From an uncultured Planktomarina sp. (GTDB lineage: Bacteria; Pseudomonadota; Alphaproteobacteria; Rhodobacterales; Rhodobacteraceae), in contig CAJIZA010000001.1 of assembly GCA_905181815.1 (NCBI GenBank), positions 682,001 through 746,000 on the forward strand: a stretch of 64,000 nt of DNA, written 5' to 3'. Positions 54,612-62,825 of the stretch are shown here, one piece after another. Both the position numbers and the translations under genes were made by a program. Every line of letters starts with the position of its first letter. Position 1 is the stretch's first letter. The notes below the pieces were generated by a model, which saw nothing but the letters and a program-made list of their open reading frames with translations, searched no databases and had not been told where the DNA came from.

Positions 54612-55164
54612 TCTTACCGCCAATACTGCTTTGGGCGGGGCCGCTCCGCGTGTCGACCACCATGGCCCTGTGATTTTAAGCGAAGAGCCGGGCTTTGCGC
54701 TCGCATCTGTGTCGGCACGCCGCGATAGGCAGCGCGCAACAGTTTTAGCCATTCGTCGGATGATTGGCCCCTCTGCTCCAAAAACGGGACACTGGGCTGG
54801 CGACCGGGTCACTGCTTTTTGTACTGGCCCCGAGCAATGGATACTCGCAGCGCCTTATGACAGTGAAGAATTTTTGTTTGAACGCGCTAAAAGAGAAGTC
54901 AAAGGTAACGCATCCGTTACAGAACAAACCGGAGCTTGGTGCACATTTGACCTTCGCGGTACAGATTTGGCAGCTGTTATGGAGCGACTTTGCCCCATCA
55001 ATATGGCATCGTTCAAAGCCGGAAGCGCCATCCGTAGCAGCATTGACCACCTCAGCTGTTTCGTGCTCTGTCGTACTAAAAATCACATCTCTATCTTCGG
55101 TCCTCGTTCGTCTGCGGTTTCGCTGCACCACAGCCTGCTCACCGCGATACAAGCGGCCTTTTGA
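54604..55164 (+). CDS. soxG: Sarcosine oxidase subunit gamma
   Basis: Fourth subunit of the SoxBDAG oxidase, 186 residues, folding like the GcvT folate domain. I start at the GTG at 54604, which overlaps the soxA stop by 8 bp and has GGGGGAACGTCTGC upstream, giving VHDLTANTALGG. Recognisable pieces are GAWCTFDLRGTDLAAVMERL and the C-terminal SRSSAVSLHHSLLTAIQAAF-like end (actual sequence GPRSSAVSLHHSLL). The gene ends 28 bp from the convergent AraC-type regulator. Confidence 0.85.
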   Translation: MHDLTANTALGGAAPRVDHHGPVILSEEPGFALASVSARRDRQRATVLAIRRMIGPSAPKTGHWAGDRVTAFCTGPEQWILAAPYDSEEFLFERAKREVKGNASVTEQTGAWCTFDLRGTDLAAVMERLCPINMASFKAGSAIRSSIDHLSCFVLCRTKNHISIFGPRSSAVSLHHSLLTAIQAAF

Positions 55165-55191
55165 TTTCAAGTATCATAATCTGACGCCTGC

Positions 55192-56196
55192 TTATAACGA
55201 TGGCACGGGCTTATTCTCTTGTACGCGATACAAATTGATGCGCCGGCGATCCTCTTGCGGGGAGAGCCCAAACGCCTCACGATAATGCCGTACCATAGGG
55301 GTGGTTGAGCCGTAGCCCACCTGAAGTGCTATTTGTGCCATACTATCTTTCGAATACATCACCAACTGCTTGGCAGCTTTCATCCGCAGAGATCGGTAAT
55401 AATGAGATGGACTTTGCCCTGTAGCCTTTTTGAAACTCCGCTCAATCTGCCGCGCTGAGACCCCCACTTCGACAGCCACCTCCGCCACAGATATTGGCTC
55501 GTCAAGATGAGCCGCAAATATAGCCACAGCTTTGGCCACCACGGGCGGTAAGGTCGCGTCAGTTGTCGAGCGACGATATGTTGGGATGCTCTGCCGCACT
55601 CCTTCGCCTCGCATCAGAGGGTGCTGGAACCAACAGGCCACCTCAGTGGCCACATCTGCCCCAAGCTGATTTTCGATCAGTCGTAGCGAAAGATCAAAGG
55701 CCGCCGCCGCACCGGACGCGGTGTGGCGGCGACTAGACACTTCAATCACTTGATCAGAGGCCTGCACCTCCGGAAATTCCGAGCGAAAAGCCGCATCGTA
55801 ACACCAATGCACAGAGACCACATGCCCAGCCATCACCCCGGAACGAACCAATGGAAATACTCCACCACTGACCCCTCCCAGAATACTACCATGACGCGCC
55901 AGCGCACGCAGCGCACCAAAACCTATTTTTGGATTGGAAAACTGTCCTTTCGGCGGGCCGAGCAAAAACAAATAATCCGGTCGCGTCAGATCGGAAAGAG
56001 CCAAATCAGGATCAAAGCTAATCCCAGCACTAGAGTGCTTTTTTTCCATATTTTCAGAGACAAGAGACCATGCAAACGCATTCTGCCCTGATATCTCATT
56101 TGCCGCGCGCAGAGGCTCGATCATTGAGGTAAGACAAGCCATCGGAAAGCCATCAAAAATCAGGAAACCAACGGACTGGATTTTCGTGTCATTCAT
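55192..56196 (-). CDS. GlxA family transcriptional regulator (DJ-1/PfpI domain plus AraC HTH)
   Basis: 334 residues: an N-terminal class I amidotransferase-like ligand domain (about 8-190, GFLIFDGFPMACLTSMIEPL, then VSGGVFPLVRSGVMAGHVVS) and a C-terminal AraC DNA-binding domain (about 225-325, ISVAEVAVEVGVSARQIERS, then AQIALQVGYGSTTPMVRHYR). The family includes activators of glycine betaine, dimethylglycine and carnitine use such as GbdR. It is convergent with soxG and divergent from an XRE-cupin regulator, so it probably controls the sox and transport genes. Effector not proven. Confidence 0.87.
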   Translation of the reverse strand: MNDTKIQSVGFLIFDGFPMACLTSMIEPLRAANEISGQNAFAWSLVSENMEKKHSSAGISFDPDLALSDLTRPDYLFLLGPPKGQFSNPKIGFGALRALARHGSILGGVSGGVFPLVRSGVMAGHVVSVHWCYDAAFRSEFPEVQASDQVIEVSSRRHTASGAAAAFDLSLRLIENQLGADVATEVACWFQHPLMRGEGVRQSIPTYRRSTTDATLPPVVAKAVAIFAAHLDEPISVAEVAVEVGVSARQIERSFKKATGQSPSHYYRSLRMKAAKQLVMYSKDSMAQIALQVGYGSTTPMVRHYREAFGLSPQEDRRRINLYRVQENKPVPSL

Positions 56197-56261
56197 AAAT
56201 ACTATACTAAGAGGAAAACTGACCCAAAGATCAAGAGGTCATAATATAACATTGAGGTCAA

Positions 56262-56918
56262 ATGATGAATGTTGAAAAAATCACCCCGGAAATGGTAGCA
56301 AAACTTACACAAGATCCACATCGAGTACGCGAGGGACGTGAAAAAATTCTTGAGGTGGCAATTGGTCGCGAAGTGCGCGCCTTTCGGCGGCGCCAAGAAG
56401 TGACGGTCGCTGAGCTCGCCAGCCTTACGGGCCTATCAATTGGTATGCTATCCAAAATTGAGAACGGCAACACTTCTCCATCACTCAAAACTTTGCAGAC
56501 ACTTGCAAATGCACTGTCCGTGCCGCTCACTGCGTTTTTACGCCGCTTTGAAGAGCGACGTACAGCAGTACACACTAAACATGGCGAAGGGGTTGAGACG
56601 GAGCGGGCCGGCACTCGGGCGGGCCACCAATATAATCTTCTGGGACACATAGGTGCAAATACCAGCGGGGTGATCGTCGAGCCATATTTGATCACCCTTT
56701 CAACCAAGGCGGATGTATTTCCAACCTTCCAACATGGCGGCATCGAGACCATCTACATGCTGGAGGGCGAAGTCGATTATCGCCATGGAGATGAGGTTTA
56801 CAAACTGGCCGCAGGTGACACGTTATTTTTTGATGCTGACAGCCCGCATGGACCGGAGAAGCTGGTACAGCTTCCCGCCCGTTATCTCTCCATAATCAGC
56901 TACCCACAAAATAGCTGA
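56262..56918 (+). CDS. XRE family regulator with C-terminal cupin domain
   Basis: 218 residues: an HTH domain near residues 35-90 (REVRAFRRRQEVTVAELASL, TGLSIGMLSKIENGNTSPSL) and a cupin sensor domain near 130-205 (ETIYMLEGEVDYRHGDEVYK, LAAGDTLFFDADSPHGPEKL). This arrangement is common for regulators of amine, polyamine and amino-acid catabolism. It is divergent from the GlxA-type regulator (65 bp between starts) and convergent with the dimethylamine monooxygenase operon. Its effector is unknown. Confidence 0.88.
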   Translation: MMNVEKITPEMVAKLTQDPHRVREGREKILEVAIGREVRAFRRRQEVTVAELASLTGLSIGMLSKIENGNTSPSLKTLQTLANALSVPLTAFLRRFEERRTAVHTKHGEGVETERAGTRAGHQYNLLGHIGANTSGVIVEPYLITLSTKADVFPTFQHGGIETIYMLEGEVDYRHGDEVYKLAAGDTLFFDADSPHGPEKLVQLPARYLSIISYPQNS

Positions 56919-56945
56919 ACTCCCTAAAGTTTCTTGATAAAAAAT

Positions 56946-58013
56946 TTATCGCTGCAAAGTTGGGGTAATGTCTTCGTCCGGCCAAACTCCAAAGGAGGTC
57001 GGTAGCCCATCGTCAAACTGTGACAAATAGTCTAGCATCAAAGGTCGATTATCTATGAAACCCTTATAAGAAGCTAATTCCTCAGGCAAATCTCGCACTA
57101 CCCGATTCAATCTACGGCCCCATTTAGGCTTACTCACGATATCTTGAAATGACATCAAATAGCAACGGATCGGAAAGACTAGCGCATTGGAACGCGGCAG
57201 CCTAAAGAATGTTTGCAATTCCACGCGTAAATGTTGTTTCGCACCAATGTTTTCCGAAGTCAGCGTAGTTTTTTGGATGCCCCATTTGTGGTAGTTTTCC
57301 GGGCTTGTGTCGAGCAGTGGATTAACTGTCATGGTCCAATTCAATCGTCGTGCCGGTGCGCCTTGCTGGATATTGAGCAAGAATTTTAAAGCCCGTTTGA
57401 AAATTCCTTTTTCATGAGCCAAAGGCACAGGCGCGTGCCATTCGAAAAAATTCATTCCAATATCGAAATCCAAGCTCCAATCAGCCTGGGTAGTTACCAT
57501 CCCCGCATCCATCCACAGGTTATCCTCCCGCTGGTCAAGGACACAAAAATCACCCTGAGTCTGCCGGGTAATATATTCCATGGGGCCATAGGGTAGAGTG
57601 GTATCATCCATGAAAGTAAAATGATCTTCAATACCCAAAGGCTTGTTGATCCAATACCATTCACGGCCCTTGCGGTGCAATTCGAATAAGTCTGGATATT
57701 CTTCTGATTTTGACACCATGATCAGTTCAAGCAAATCCCAACCAGCCAAGGTCATGTGCGGCAAGGATTGGCACCGCAGCGGATCATCACCTAGAACCTT
57801 CGCCCGATCAGCCATCTCAGCCACATAATGTTCGTCCACATCAAAACGCTTTTCGTAAACACTATCGGCCGGGCCGCCTTGGTGCCGTTCCATATTCACA
57901 GCATACATGTAACTGTCCTCGTGGAAGGGAAATGGAAAGCGGTCTATTGCACGTTGCGAGTTATGAAACGAATAATCATCGCGGAAAGTTTCAGTATTAA
58001 ATTGAAGCGTCAT
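56946..58013 (-). CDS. Heme-dependent oxidative N-demethylase (DUF3445) of the dimethylamine monooxygenase
   Basis: 355 residues, the DUF3445/HODM family, catalytic subunit of oxidative N-demethylases for dimethylamine. Recognised parts are RFPFPFHEDSYMYAVNMERH near the start, the conserved HMTLAGWDLLELIMVSK and RVELQTFFRLPRSNALVFPI, with VFPIRCYLMSFQDI near residue 285. It is the last gene in a run of four on the minus strand, after the reductase, the DmmA-like protein and a GcvT-like protein. With these it should turn dimethylamine into monomethylamine plus formaldehyde. The gene is intact. Confidence 0.88.
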   Translation of the reverse strand: MTLQFNTETFRDDYSFHNSQRAIDRFPFPFHEDSYMYAVNMERHQGGPADSVYEKRFDVDEHYVAEMADRAKVLGDDPLRCQSLPHMTLAGWDLLELIMVSKSEEYPDLFELHRKGREWYWINKPLGIEDHFTFMDDTTLPYGPMEYITRQTQGDFCVLDQREDNLWMDAGMVTTQADWSLDFDIGMNFFEWHAPVPLAHEKGIFKRALKFLLNIQQGAPARRLNWTMTVNPLLDTSPENYHKWGIQKTTLTSENIGAKQHLRVELQTFFRLPRSNALVFPIRCYLMSFQDIVSKPKWGRRLNRVVRDLPEELASYKGFIDNRPLMLDYLSQFDDGLPTSFGVWPDEDITPTLQR

Positions 58014-58026
58014 ATCCAGAATACTC

Positions 58027-59025
58027 CTATCGATTCAAAACAAGGATCTTGCCCTCAAAACGAGACACGCAAGGCATAATTTTTTCACCAGATTCTTTTT
58101 CATCGTCCTCCAACCAATGATCCCTGTGAAGGAAGGTCCCATCACTGTCCAATACGTCGGTTTCACATTGCCCACATGCGCCACCACGGCAGAGGTAGGG
58201 CGCGTCTACGCCAAGCCGTTCTATGGCTTCCAAAAGACTTTCCTGCGCGCCCACCTCTACTGTTAGTTCAGATTTTTTTAGGCGAACCGCAAAGGGTCTT
58301 CCCGGTTGAGGCGCGAAAAACTCTTCATGATGAACATGGGCTTGCGGCCAACCGGTGGCTGTAGCGGTCTTGCGCACCCAATCAATCATGCCTTTCGGCC
58401 CACAGACATAAAGATGCGTGCCGAATGGCTGTCCATCAAGTAAGTTATCTAAATCGATTAATTGCTTTTTATCATCGTAATAAACCGAGGTGGCATGCGG
58501 ATAGTATTCGGTTAACTCGTCAACATAACTGCCCAAATCCGGACTCCGGCAACTGTAATGTAATTCCCAATTTCCCCCAATTGCCTCCAACTGCTTAATC
58601 TGCGCCAAGAAAGGCGTGATACCAATGCCGCCCGCGACAAACAAATGTTTGCGCGCCCGCAAATCCAGCACAAAAAGATTAACCGGATAGCTCAATGCCA
58701 TTTCATCGCCAACCTTGATCTTTTGATGCATAAATAGCGATCCACCACGCCCCTGGTCATCACGGCGCACAGAGATAGCGTAGGTGCTCAGTTCGGCAGG
58801 GTCTGACATCAAAGAGTAGGGATTCAGACGTTTCTTTTCTCCATCCATCATCTCAACCACTGTATGGGCGCCGCCAGAAAATGTTGGAAAGTCAGCCCCA
58901 TCGATCCGTTGAAATTCAAAACGGGTCACAAGCGCGTTTAACGTGGTAATGGCCGAGACACGTACGGCGAGTTTCGCTGCACCAACGGTCTTAGGCGCAG
59001 TTGAATTTGGAGCAGTACCAGTCAT
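58027..59025 (-). CDS. Ferredoxin-reductase subunit (PDR/VanB type, FAD/FMN plus 2Fe-2S) for dimethylamine monooxygenase
   Basis: 332-residue electron donor: flavin-binding domain with KRLNPYSLMSDPAELSTYAI near residue 65, a nucleotide domain with HLFVAGGIGITPFLAQIKQL near 125, and a C-terminal plant-type 2Fe-2S cluster site in DAPYLCRGGACGQCETDV with a fourth Cys in IMPCVSRFEG. It feeds electrons from NAD(P)H to the heme demethylase. It overlaps the upstream dmmA by 4 bp and is followed after 13 bp by the demethylase gene. Confidence 0.9.
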   Translation of the reverse strand: MTGTAPNSTAPKTVGAAKLAVRVSAITTLNALVTRFEFQRIDGADFPTFSGGAHTVVEMMDGEKKRLNPYSLMSDPAELSTYAISVRRDDQGRGGSLFMHQKIKVGDEMALSYPVNLFVLDLRARKHLFVAGGIGITPFLAQIKQLEAIGGNWELHYSCRSPDLGSYVDELTEYYPHATSVYYDDKKQLIDLDNLLDGQPFGTHLYVCGPKGMIDWVRKTATATGWPQAHVHHEEFFAPQPGRPFAVRLKKSELTVEVGAQESLLEAIERLGVDAPYLCRGGACGQCETDVLDSDGTFLHRDHWLEDDEKESGEKIMPCVSRFEGKILVLNR

Positions 59026-59624
59026 GAATAAAGTTCCTTGGAGGGGGGCACATTGCCGGGTTCTTCTGCATCAATGCAAACCCCTTGAAAGGCTGCCAAC
59101 CTACGCGAATAATGATCCCGAACGAAGAGATTAAGTCCGCAGTGGCTGCATTGAAACGGGTCATTACTCACATCCTCTGTGATGCCTTTGCAATGCACGC
59201 ACTGCATGCGTCGGGCTAAAGAGCCGCGATGTTCAGTTTGAATAGCGGTGTGATCATAACCAGCCTGCATCGCTTCACTTAGCGCTTGGCCCATAAGTCC
59301 CTCGGTGCCGCTCAAATAAATTTGCAAGCCCATCGACGCATCCGAAAACACCCGCTTGATCCGGCTGACCGCTGCAGAATAGCTTGGGCCCTCATAATAT
59401 TGCGCCGGGTTCAAAGCGTTCAACGCAGCTCCAAAATCAGTCGCCTTAGGGATGTAGATCACATGCGCTTTAGCCATTAGCTCTGGTGCGCGAAGGGCAA
59501 GATCGATGAGCGCTTCTGCACCTTCGGCGTCAGCAATCATCAAGTGAGCTTTCCCAGGACGAGCTTCAAGCACGCAATATACTGGCCGGCTTCGGATACT
59601 TGGAGGAAATTCAAATGTCGACAT
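59022..59624 (-). CDS. dmmA: Dimethylamine monooxygenase subunit DmmA family protein
   Basis: 200 residues from the ATG at 59624 (AGGATCGTG upstream), giving MSTFEFPPSIRSRPVYCVLE. The first part (1-150) looks like a reductase-like fold. The C-terminus is a zinc or rubredoxin-type ribbon with paired cysteines, CVHCKGI and FQCSHCGLNLFVRDHYSRRL. This matches the DmmA family of the dimethylamine monooxygenase. A longer frame up to 59777 overlaps the upstream gene and is not needed. Intact, and tightly coupled to the reductase gene. Confidence 0.86.
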   Translation of the reverse strand: MSTFEFPPSIRSRPVYCVLEARPGKAHLMIADAEGAEALIDLALRAPELMAKAHVIYIPKATDFGAALNALNPAQYYEGPSYSAAVSRIKRVFSDASMGLQIYLSGTEGLMGQALSEAMQAGYDHTAIQTEHRGSLARRMQCVHCKGITEDVSNDPFQCSHCGLNLFVRDHYSRRLAAFQGVCIDAEEPGNVPPSKELYS

Positions 59625-59691
59625 CACGATCCTATCTCCCAAATTTAGACGTTTTGCCTGTTTGCGTCGCTGCAAACAGGCCTTGTCATGA

Positions 59692-60837
59692 TCATCCTTT
59701 GACGGCCCGAACCACTTTTTCCTTGTCATAGAAAGGCATTTCCGCCGCAACACAGGCAATTTCCAAACCGTCACCATTGCGAACAGTCAAAGAAGTTCCC
59801 GCAACCGCACAGGCCACTGGCATGCGAGCAATGCCTACATTGTGTTTATTGACATCGGAATACATCCCGAAAGTCACAACGCCAATACTCTGCCCGTTTT
59901 GTAATAGATCCGCGCCCTCATCAGCCGGAACTGAACCTTCCAACTGCACACCAAATATTTTAAATCTTTCTTTGCCCTTTGCAGAATAGTGGTTTTCTGC
60001 GCCAATAAAGCCTGTCTTGCCTGGAGAAACAGTGAATTCCAAACCAAGCTCCCAAAGCGTATCGCCGCAAGTCTCATTATTGAATGGATAGGTTTCTGAA
60101 TTATCTCCAGGATAAAAGAGCAAATAGCTTTCTGTGCGCAACAAATCCAAAGTGGAAAACTGCACTGGACGAATTCCCATCCTGGCGCCTTCCGACAGTA
60201 TGGTGTCCCAAAGATGTACCGCATCTTTGCGCCCACAAAAAATTTCATAGCCGCGCTCGCCAGTATAGCCAGTACGTGAGATCATCACCGCACAGCCGAA
60301 CAATTTGGTCTGAAGAATGCCAAAATACGCAAGATCTCGAATGCCGGGCACATGTTGTGCCAAAAAATCTACAGCCACTGGACCTTGCAGCGACATATCA
60401 TGCAGATCGTCATCAAATAGAACAGCACAATTTTTGGACGCAGCCACGGTTGAGAGTTGCTCCATGCCAGTGCCTGTCCCATGCACCACCAACCAACTGT
60501 TAACCGCTAGCCGATAAATCAAGCAATCATCCACAAATTTACCTTGATCGTTCAAAATGGATGCATAAACCGAACGACCAGGCATAATTTTTTCGACATT
60601 GCGCGTAGTCACCCGGTCAATCACATAGGCAGCATCGGGTCCAATCACATGGCATTTTTTCAACCCAGACACATCCATCAGGCCAGCTTTAGTTCGAATA
60701 GCTTCATAATCAGCTTTCGCGCGCTCCGGCGTGTGGTCATAGAACCAAGCGGTTCCCATGCCGTTCCAGTCTTCTAGTTCCCCACCAATTTCCGCATGCC
60801 GGTGCGAGAGCGCTGAGTGTCTCCAAATAATTGCCAT
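59692..60837 (-). CDS. GcvT-like aminomethyltransferase (folate-dependent) of the methylated amine cluster
   Basis: 381 residues, glycine-cleavage T-protein/DMGDH family. The folate-binding features are AGLMDVSGLKKCHVIGPDAA near residue 50, SRTGYTGERGYEIFCG near 190 and GLEFTVSPGKTGFIG near 275. It likely traps formaldehyde or methylene units released during demethylation on tetrahydrofolate. It is 67 bp before dmmA on the same strand and starts the dmm run. The start MAIIWRHSALSHRHAEIGGE is family-like. A role in trimethylamine-derived steps is possible, as homologs occur with Tmm/Tdm. Confidence 0.85.
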   Translation of the reverse strand: MAIIWRHSALSHRHAEIGGELEDWNGMGTAWFYDHTPERAKADYEAIRTKAGLMDVSGLKKCHVIGPDAAYVIDRVTTRNVEKIMPGRSVYASILNDQGKFVDDCLIYRLAVNSWLVVHGTGTGMEQLSTVAASKNCAVLFDDDLHDMSLQGPVAVDFLAQHVPGIRDLAYFGILQTKLFGCAVMISRTGYTGERGYEIFCGRKDAVHLWDTILSEGARMGIRPVQFSTLDLLRTESYLLFYPGDNSETYPFNNETCGDTLWELGLEFTVSPGKTGFIGAENHYSAKGKERFKIFGVQLEGSVPADEGADLLQNGQSIGVVTFGMYSDVNKHNVGIARMPVACAVAGTSLTVRNGDGLEIACVAAEMPFYDKEKVVRAVKG

Positions 60838-60973
60838 CGGGCCTCTCCTAAAATTTAAAAATGTCTTCTACATTCAGACTGAATTCGAAACAAAAATCAA
60901 CACTGAAAGGCAATTTTTTTTCCTGACAGGGAAATTTTATCTCACTTGCAAAAGGCTTGTATGCCGCAAGAAT

Positions 60974-60996
60974 CGGGCCGCTTTAAAAGCAGCCCG
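60974..60996 (-). promoter_or_regulatory. Hairpin between the small membrane protein gene and the GcvT-like gene
   Basis: An imperfect 11-bp inverted repeat (CGGGCTGCTTT and AAAGCGGCCCG on the minus strand, one G-T pair). It lies 46 bases after the stop of the 51-residue protein gene and 137 bases before the GcvT-like start. With no T run, it may be a processing hairpin or weak attenuator. The rest of the 205-bp gap (60838-61042) shows no gene. Confidence 0.45.
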
Positions 60997-61042
60997 AGGT
61001 TCACATTACTTTCCGCCATGCTTATTTTTTAGATTTTGCATA

Positions 61043-61198
61043 TTACTGATGTTCAGAGCGGTTCCCCACCACCAACACCCAGACACAAACACAGAGAACC
61101 GCAGCAATTGCTGTGAAAATCCCTGGCAAGGAGGTATTTGCAAGCATGTACATCGGACCATCAACGACCGACCAATCTGCTGTATCATATGGAAACAT
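61043..61198 (-). CDS. 51-residue single-pass membrane protein between amt and the dmm genes
   Basis: From the ATG at 61198 the protein reads MFPYDTADWSVVDGPMYMLA, then NTSLPGIFTAIAAVLCVCVW and VLVVGNRSEHQ. One membrane helix spans about residues 25-45, with a short extramembrane N-terminus. A near-perfect ribosome site, AAGGAG, stands seven bases before the ATG and 5-10 bases after the amt stop, so it was translated with amt. I know no named family. It could be an accessory subunit of the transporter or monooxygenase. Confidence in coding rests on the ribosome site, helix and operon position. Confidence 0.75.
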   Translation of the reverse strand: MFPYDTADWSVVDGPMYMLANTSLPGIFTAIAAVLCVCVWVLVVGNRSEHQ

Positions 61199-61220
61199 CT
61201 TTTTTCTCCTTAATATTGGT

Positions 61221-62610
61221 TAGCTAGAGGACGGACCAGAAGGCGCGATACCCTCCGGATAGCCCTGTGCCGGAACTTTGACCGTATCGAGACCAGCTTC
61301 TTCTGCAGCTGCAGGAACCCGCAGCATGCCCAATCTTTTCAAAATTAGAGCACTGAGACCCAACCAGGTACAAAACCCAGAAGGAAAAAGACAACCGCAC
61401 CTATAATTTGACCATAGAGCGTGATGACCGGCGCATTCGCAATGGTCAAAGCAGGGTAGCCTGACCCAAAAACACCGAGCATAATCACACCGTATAGACC
61501 GATTGTCCCATGCACAGTGACAGTGCCAACCGCATCATTGATGCCACGGCTCTCAAGCCATATCGCTGCCGGTTTCAAGATCATGCCAGCAGACGTTGCG
61601 ATGATGAAAGCGAGTGCTGAAAAATAAATGTCAAGGCCAGAGGCCACCGAGATAATTCCCGCCAAAGCACCAGACATCATCCAAAATGGGTCTTTGGTCC
61701 AGATCCATGAACCAATGATCCCGCCAGCAATGGCCATCAAAATATTAAAGGCCAAGGCAGAGAGCGTGATGGGCGTGCCGTAGATTGTTGACTGCTTGTC
61801 TGCAAACCAAGACCAAGCCTCCCCGGGTACAATCACACAGGCCATCAAAAAGCCCCAAAATCCAACAATAATCAGCATCAATCCAGTGACAGTCAAAGGC
61901 ATGTTATGCCCAGCGATATGGTTAGCTGTGCCATCAGCGTTGAATTTCCCAATCCGCGGACCCAGATGCATCAGCACGCCGAGCGCAAAGAAGCCTGCGA
62001 CTGCATGCACCAGCCCAGCCGCACCAAAGTCATGGACGCCCCGTTGTGTGACTAACCAACCATCTGCATGCCAGCCCCAAGCCGCAGCAACAATCCAGGC
62101 GAAAGAGCCAAGAACAATGGCCAAGATCACAAATCCCACAGTTTGGATACGCTCGATAACCGCGCCTGACATGATCGAAGCGGTAGTCGCCGCAAACATG
62201 GCGAAGGCACCGAAGAATACACCAGACGATTGATCAGCAATGTTCGGTCCCATGTATTGAGCAGACTCGCCCCGGCCGAAGGCAATGGCGCTGGCATAGG
62301 CCGCACCAGAAATGCCCATTGGACCTTCACTAAGTGTTAGACCTGTTGGGAAGCCCCAGTAAACCCACCCTCCAAAAAATTAAAAAGTTGGAATCATAAA
62401 GGCAAACGCCAAAATATTTTTAACGCCAGACGATAGAACATTTTTTGCCCGAGACGCACCCGTTTCGTAGGCCAAAAAGCCCGCGTGGATAATGATCATC
62501 AGCGGGATTGTCAGATAATAATAGGTTTCTGCGAAGTTAGTATTGGTCACACCTGCACTTGCTTAAAATGCGGTCACCTGAGCTGTGAGCTCCGCTAATT
62601 GCTGTTCCAC
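61221..62610 (-). pseudogene. amt: Ammonium/methylammonium transporter Amt, disabled by three lesions
   Basis: The GTG at 62610 (GGGAGGAC upstream) begins VEQQLAELTAQVTAF, then TAA at 62563-62565 at codon 16. The same frame goes on NTNFAETYYYLTIPLMIIIH and AGFLAYETGASRAKNVLSSG to IPTF, then TAA at 62380-62382 at codon 77 where Tyr is usual. It continues without break to TAA at 61345-61347. The C-terminal tail (KRLGMLRVPAAAEEAGLDTV to SGPSSS) then lies in another frame and ends at 61221, so there is a frameshift near 61350. The conserved helix motif set is otherwise intact. Confidence 0.95.
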
Positions 62611-62825
62611 GACGTCCTCCCTATAAAAGCTACTACTGCGCCATTTTGCAGATATAGAAAAAGCGCTGGTCACGTATGAAGCACGGAATGTTCGCTCTGA
62701 AAAGTATTCTTTACCGCATATGAAAAAAAGTTTCCTCGTGGTTGAGTCACAGATACTTTGGTGCTAATCTTTAATTAATCGAGATCCGGACCTTTCCGGA
62801 CTAACTAAAGTGAAAGGAATACCGC
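62611..62825. other. 215-bp divergent region between amt and mgsA
   Basis: No gene is seen. It is A+T-rich (especially 62720-62790) and should carry promoters in both directions. A repeat of the palindromic hexamer TCCGGA (62785-62790 and 62795-62800) with a CCTT spacer can fold as a hairpin just upstream of the mgsA start region. The TGAAAGGAATACCGC at 62812-62825 provides a ribosome site for mgsA. Confidence 0.4.

Noticed and set aside
62380-62565. Programmed stop-codon readthrough as an explanation for the amt TAA codons
   Set aside because: Two separate TAA codons plus a frameshift in one gene, with no known readthrough context, are explained far more simply by decay.
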